This document shows positions 4,938 to 7,708 of a DNA stretch of 7,708 nt, piece after piece. Position 1 is the stretch's first letter. Each line of letters starts with the position of its first letter. A program made the translations under genes and the position numbers. Under the pieces are notes generated by a model, which searched no databases, was not told where the DNA came from, and saw only the letters and a list, made by a program, of their open reading frames with translations. The DNA is from DASTYK01 sp964430275 (GTDB lineage Bacteria; Gemmatimonadota; Gemmatimonadetes; Longimicrobiales; RSA9), in contig CAYSGF010000216.1 in assembly GCA_964430275.1 (NCBI GenBank), positions 1 to 7,708 on the forward strand, read 5' to 3'.

Positions 4938-6566
4938 ATGCGAATCGTAATTTTTCTCGCGCTCGTCGGTGCACTCCTGCCCGGTGCGCGCCTGCACGCT
5001 CAGGATCTGGACTGCTGGGCGCAGTGGCAGGCGCTCGGGGGGCCATACCGCACGGTTCACCGCGCGCTTCAGCTACGTGACACGTCGGGCGCGCCTCCTG
5101 CCACGGTGCGTCTGGGGCGTGAGCTGGTACGGCATTGTGGAAGCGCGGATCGCGTCGCCGCCGACGCGCGCGGCGCGCGACGGCTGTGGGTCGCGGCTCT
5201 TCCCGCGGCGGCGCTCATGCAGAACAACTCGGGTTATCCGCGCCCGCAGCAGGACGGGCTGCGCTGGGGCGGAACCGGCACCTCGGCCGCGTTCATGGCC
5301 GGTGTGGCCGCGGGCTGGGGACCGCTGACGGCCGTGCTCGCGCCGGTGGCTTCGTACCAGGCGAACGACTCCTTCGACATCGAAGCAGCGCAGGTACCGG
5401 GCTTCGATCGCTACGGCAGCTACTACCACGCGGGCAGGATCGATCTGCCGCGCCGGTTCGGCAACGACTCCTTCTGGTGGACGCATCTCGGCCAGAGCTT
5501 CGTGCGTGCGGATGCCTACGGCGCGGCTGTCGGTGTTTCAACGGAGAATTTGCAGTGGGGTCCCGCCCGCCGGAATCCGCTGCTGATGAGTGCGGCGGCG
5601 CCGGGATTCCCGCATGTCTTCGCGGGCACCAGCCGACCGATCTGGGTTGGCATTGGCAGGTTCGAAGTGGAGGCAGTGTGGGGTCGCCTCGCCGAGTCCG
5701 AGTACTTCGACACGATCCCGGACAATGACCGTCGCCTCTTTGCGGGCCTGGTCGCTTCCTTCAGTCCCGGCCGGACCGGGCTTACGCTCGGGTTTGCGCG
5801 GTCCTACCTCCGTACCATTCCTCCGGGTGGCCTGGACCTGACGGATCAGATCTTCGGGCCGTACACCGGCGTGCGCGATAACCCGCGCGCGCTCGCGGAG
5901 GGAGACAACCAGCTCCTGAGCGTGTTCTTCCGGTGGGTACTGCCGAAGTCCGGTTTCGAGGCATATGGCGAGTATGCGCGCGACGACCACTGGGCAGATG
6001 TTGACGATCTGATCCAGGAGCTCGACCACTCCCGTGCGTTCACGGTCGGTGTCGAGAAGGTCTTTGCGCTCGGCGATTCGACGAGCGACCTGCGCGTGCT
6101 CGCGGAGGCGACGAACCTGGCCGCCTCGCCGGCATGGATGAGCGGCCGCGGGTCACCGCACACCTTCTATACCCATGCGCAGATCCGACAGGGCTACACG
6201 CATCGTGGGCAGCTGCTCGGCGCACCGATCGGCCCGGGATCGGACGCGCAGTACGTCGCGGTGGACTACCTCGGACGTCTCGTGCTGGCCGGGCTGTTCG
6301 CGGAGCGGGTGCGCTACGACAATGACGCCTACTACCAGCATTTCGCGCACCTGTTCGATTTCAGGGGCCACGACGCCGAGATCACGGTCGGACTGCGCGG
6401 CGGTGGGCGATGGCAGGGCGTGCAGCTGATCGGGGAAGTCGCATACAGTACGCGGTACAACCGCGAGTTCCTGCCGCTCCGACTCGGCCGTCCGGGCCAC
6501 GACACGAACGTCAGCATCAGTGTGGGTGCGGCGTGGACGCCACCTCTGGCCCGTACATTCCCCTGA
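4938..6566 (+). CDS. Capsule assembly Wzi-family outer-membrane protein
   Basis: 542 aa from the ATG at 4938. A GAGGA lies 11 bases upstream, a loose Shine-Dalgarno. Residues 1-21 are a signal peptide (MRIVIFLALVGALLPG...LHA, cleaved before QDL), which discounts the in-frame upstream extension to 4695. The recognisable Wzi core includes NNSGYPRPQQDGLRW (96-110), DSFWWTHLGQSFVR (177-190) and the strongest motif, ENLQWGPARRNPLLMS (203-218), then APGFPHVFAG (221-230) and WVGIGRFEVEAVWGRL (236-251). Repeated aromatic-rich amphipathic strands follow to the C-terminus, as expected for a beta-barrel. Wzi in E. coli is an outer-membrane lectin that helps anchor group 1 capsule to the cell surface. 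This protein is somewhat longer and has an extra N-terminal stretch of about 70 residues with Cys26 and Cys67. The C-terminal codons overlap the glycosyltransferase gene on the other strand. Confidence 0.9.
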   Translation: MRIVIFLALVGALLPGARLHAQDLDCWAQWQALGGPYRTVHRALQLRDTSGAPPATVRLGRELVRHCGSADRVAADARGARRLWVAALPAAALMQNNSGYPRPQQDGLRWGGTGTSAAFMAGVAAGWGPLTAVLAPVASYQANDSFDIEAAQVPGFDRYGSYYHAGRIDLPRRFGNDSFWWTHLGQSFVRADAYGAAVGVSTENLQWGPARRNPLLMSAAAPGFPHVFAGTSRPIWVGIGRFEVEAVWGRLAESEYFDTIPDNDRRLFAGLVASFSPGRTGLTLGFARSYLRTIPPGGLDLTDQIFGPYTGVRDNPRALAEGDNQLLSVFFRWVLPKSGFEAYGEYARDDHWADVDDLIQELDHSRAFTVGVEKVFALGDSTSDLRVLAEATNLAASPAWMSGRGSPHTFYTHAQIRQGYTHRGQLLGAPIGPGSDAQYVAVDYLGRLVLAGLFAERVRYDNDAYYQHFAHLFDFRGHDAEITVGLRGGGRWQGVQLIGEVAYSTRYNREFLPLRLGRPGHDTNVSISVGAAWTPPLARTFP

Positions 6567-7473
6567 TGTGGTCGCGCGTTCCGGTCCATGCGCCGACGAG
6601 CTGGAGCCTGCAGTCGCGCCACCGCTGCCGCGTCTCACGCCAGCGCGTGGGAAGCAGTGTCGCGCCGACGGCGACGGCCGTGAGCCAGAGCGTCGTGCGC
6701 GCAGTGCCCAGCACGGTCGCGGGCGTGCCGACACCGAAATTGCGGGACCAGAACCGGTAGCCGTTGCGCGTCATGTAGTAGTAGTAGTGCGGCGGCAGCT
6801 GTCCCGTCGTCTTGGGATGGCGCACCGACACCGCCGGCACGACGCGCACGTGCCAGCCCGCGTTCCGCAGCCGGTGGCACAGGTCGATCTCCTCGAAATA
6901 CAGGAAGTAGTCGTCGTCGAAGCCGCCCACGTCGCGGATCGCCTGCGGACGGAGCAGCACGCAGCATCCTTCGACCCAGTCGACGTCGTACGGCTCGCTC
7001 GCCTGCACCTCCGGCAGCAGTGACACCCGTCGGCGGCGCACGTCGATCGTGCCGCCGGCGCCAATGCGCGGTGAAGGTGATTCGCGGTAGACCACGACGG
7101 GTCCGACGGCAGCGGCACGGGTCTCGACCTCGAGTGCCTGCAGCAGTGCGCATGCGACGTCCGGTCCGATCCGCGCGTCCGGCGTGACGAGCAGCACGGG
7201 CGTGGCCGGGTCGCGTTCGAGCCAGTACGCGATACCGGCGTTCATCCCGCCCGCGTAACCCCGGTTATCGGGCAGCAGGAGCAGTCGGTCCGCAGGCACA
7301 GTCTGCTGCAGCGCTGCCACGTCGCTCACCTCCGAAGCAGCGTCCACGACGAGCACGTCGACGGCGACATCGAGCGACTGGCGCAGCTCGTCGCGCGCCC
7401 GGCAGGCGGCATCCGCCTGGTTGTAATTCAGGACGACGGCATGGATCCGGGGCGCTGGCGGCGTGCTGCTCAT
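6517..7473 (-). CDS. Family 2 glycosyltransferase (rhamnosyltransferase-like)
   Basis: 318 aa from the ATG at 7473, which overlaps the stop of the upstream gene (ATGA). The GT-A fold begins with IHAVVLNYNQADAA (10-23). DNRGYAGGMNAG (69-80) is the nucleotide-sugar-binding segment, and LLVTPDARIGPD (94-105) takes the place of the family's NPD metal-binding loop. VDWVEGCCVLLRPQAI (164-179) and GGFDDDYFLYFEEIDLCHRL (183-202) contain the acceptor-side motif with the probable catalytic acidic residues, and His219 (VRHPK) follows. These match GT2 proteins related to WbbL/RfbF rhamnosyltransferases. A C-terminal hydrophobic segment (about 255-276) could be a membrane-associating helix. The enzyme presumably adds a sugar from a nucleotide donor to a lipid-linked oligosaccharide at the inner face of the cytoplasmic membrane. 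Donor and acceptor cannot be deduced. The initiation region has no Shine-Dalgarno, which fits translational coupling. Confidence 0.94.
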   Translation of the reverse strand: MSSTPPAPRIHAVVLNYNQADAACRARDELRQSLDVAVDVLVVDAASEVSDVAALQQTVPADRLLLLPDNRGYAGGMNAGIAYWLERDPATPVLLVTPDARIGPDVACALLQALEVETRAAAVGPVVVYRESPSPRIGAGGTIDVRRRRVSLLPEVQASEPYDVDWVEGCCVLLRPQAIRDVGGFDDDYFLYFEEIDLCHRLRNAGWHVRVVPAVSVRHPKTTGQLPPHYYYYMTRNGYRFWSRNFGVGTPATVLGTARTTLWLTAVAVGATLLPTRWRETRQRWRDCRLQLVGAWTGTRDHIRGMYGPEVASTPHPH

Positions 7474-7708
7474 GGACGGAGCAGCGCCACGATACGTGCA
7501 CGCTCCGTCCGCGTGATCGCGCCACGCCAGCACAGCGCAGCGGTCCCCGCGGCGAGCGCGACTGTGGCGGTCACGCGACCGATTCCGGAGTCGATCGCGG
7601 CCGAGGCGAGAACGGCGGCCGCGGCCGTCGCGAGAAGCACCGCCAGCATGAGCGGCAGCCCGTCACGCAGCAGCACATGTCCGCGCAACGCGCCTGCCCG
7701 CGCTGCCG
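7470..7708 (-). CDS. Membrane protein C-terminus, possible oligosaccharide flippase (partial)
   Basis: The minus-strand frame ending at the TGA at 7470-7472 stays open to the window edge, giving 78 complete codons. The peptide contains HVLLRDGLPLMLAVLL, then two hydrophobic stretches: LMLAVLLATAAAAVLASAAI and VTATVALAAGTAALCW. It ends in a basic tail, RTERARIVALLRP. Two closing helices followed by a short basic cytoplasmic tail suit the end of a Wzx/MATE-type polysaccharide flippase or another polytopic polysaccharide-export protein. The 4-bp overlap with the glycosyltransferase start supports a shared pathway. A TTG at 7688 would allow a 72-residue stand-alone protein, but the frame is open beyond it and a truncated larger gene is more likely. 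The flippase identity is an inference from context and composition. Confidence 0.6.
   Translation of the reverse strand, partial: AARAGALRGHVLLRDGLPLMLAVLLATAAAAVLASAAIDSGIGRVTATVALAAGTAALCWRGAITRTERARIVALLRP

Noticed and set aside
6775..6789. Short GTA trinucleotide run
   Set aside because: It encodes four consecutive tyrosines in the glycosyltransferase, in a region where the family is aromatic-rich. It is too short to call a repeat tract.

Overview
This GC-rich window is chromosomal-looking sequence from a bacterium that appears to be diderm: it encodes an outer-membrane Wzi-type protein and several proteins with Sec signal peptides. The codon style, weak Shine-Dalgarno usage and a secreted beta-rich protein of a kind I associate with Gemmatimonadota make that phylum my best guess. 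This is inference, as there is no marker gene. I see no rRNA, tRNA, CRISPR array, transposase or phage gene.

Layout. (1) Positions 1-1093, minus strand: a CGNR-type zinc-finger regulator, then a DUF4212 symporter small subunit, then the first 61 codons of a sodium:solute symporter large subunit. The two symporter genes overlap by 4 bp (ATGA), so this looks like one operon for uptake of a small organic acid together with its regulator. (2) Positions 1094-1291: divergent intergenic region with a perfect 14-bp palindrome overlapping a candidate -35 box. (3) Positions 1292-3413, plus strand: a secreted beta-rich protein of unknown function, then an exported isoaspartyl peptidase/plant-type L-asparaginase with its Thr nucleophile intact. 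(4) Positions 3433-3470: nested hairpin between convergent genes. (5) Positions 3544-4704, minus strand: a small membrane-anchored hypothetical protein and an NADPH-dependent FMN reductase-family flavoprotein. Between them, and overlapping the end of the reductase gene, lies a 125-bp element with 32-bp inverted arms that match at 31 of 32 positions. (6) Positions 4705-4937: divergent intergenic region with two short inverted repeats. (7) Positions 4938-7708: surface-polysaccharide genes. A plus-strand Wzi-family outer-membrane protein converges on, and overlaps by 50 bp, a minus-strand family 2 glycosyltransferase. The glycosyltransferase is itself coupled by an ATGA overlap to an upstream membrane protein, possibly the C-terminus of a flippase.

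The genes are mostly recognisable families. The most unusual thing in the window is the long inverted repeat at 4003-4127. It looks like a small non-autonomous mobile element or a large RNA hairpin, and it supplies the last codons and stop of the flavoprotein. I did not find a convincing new multi-gene system.
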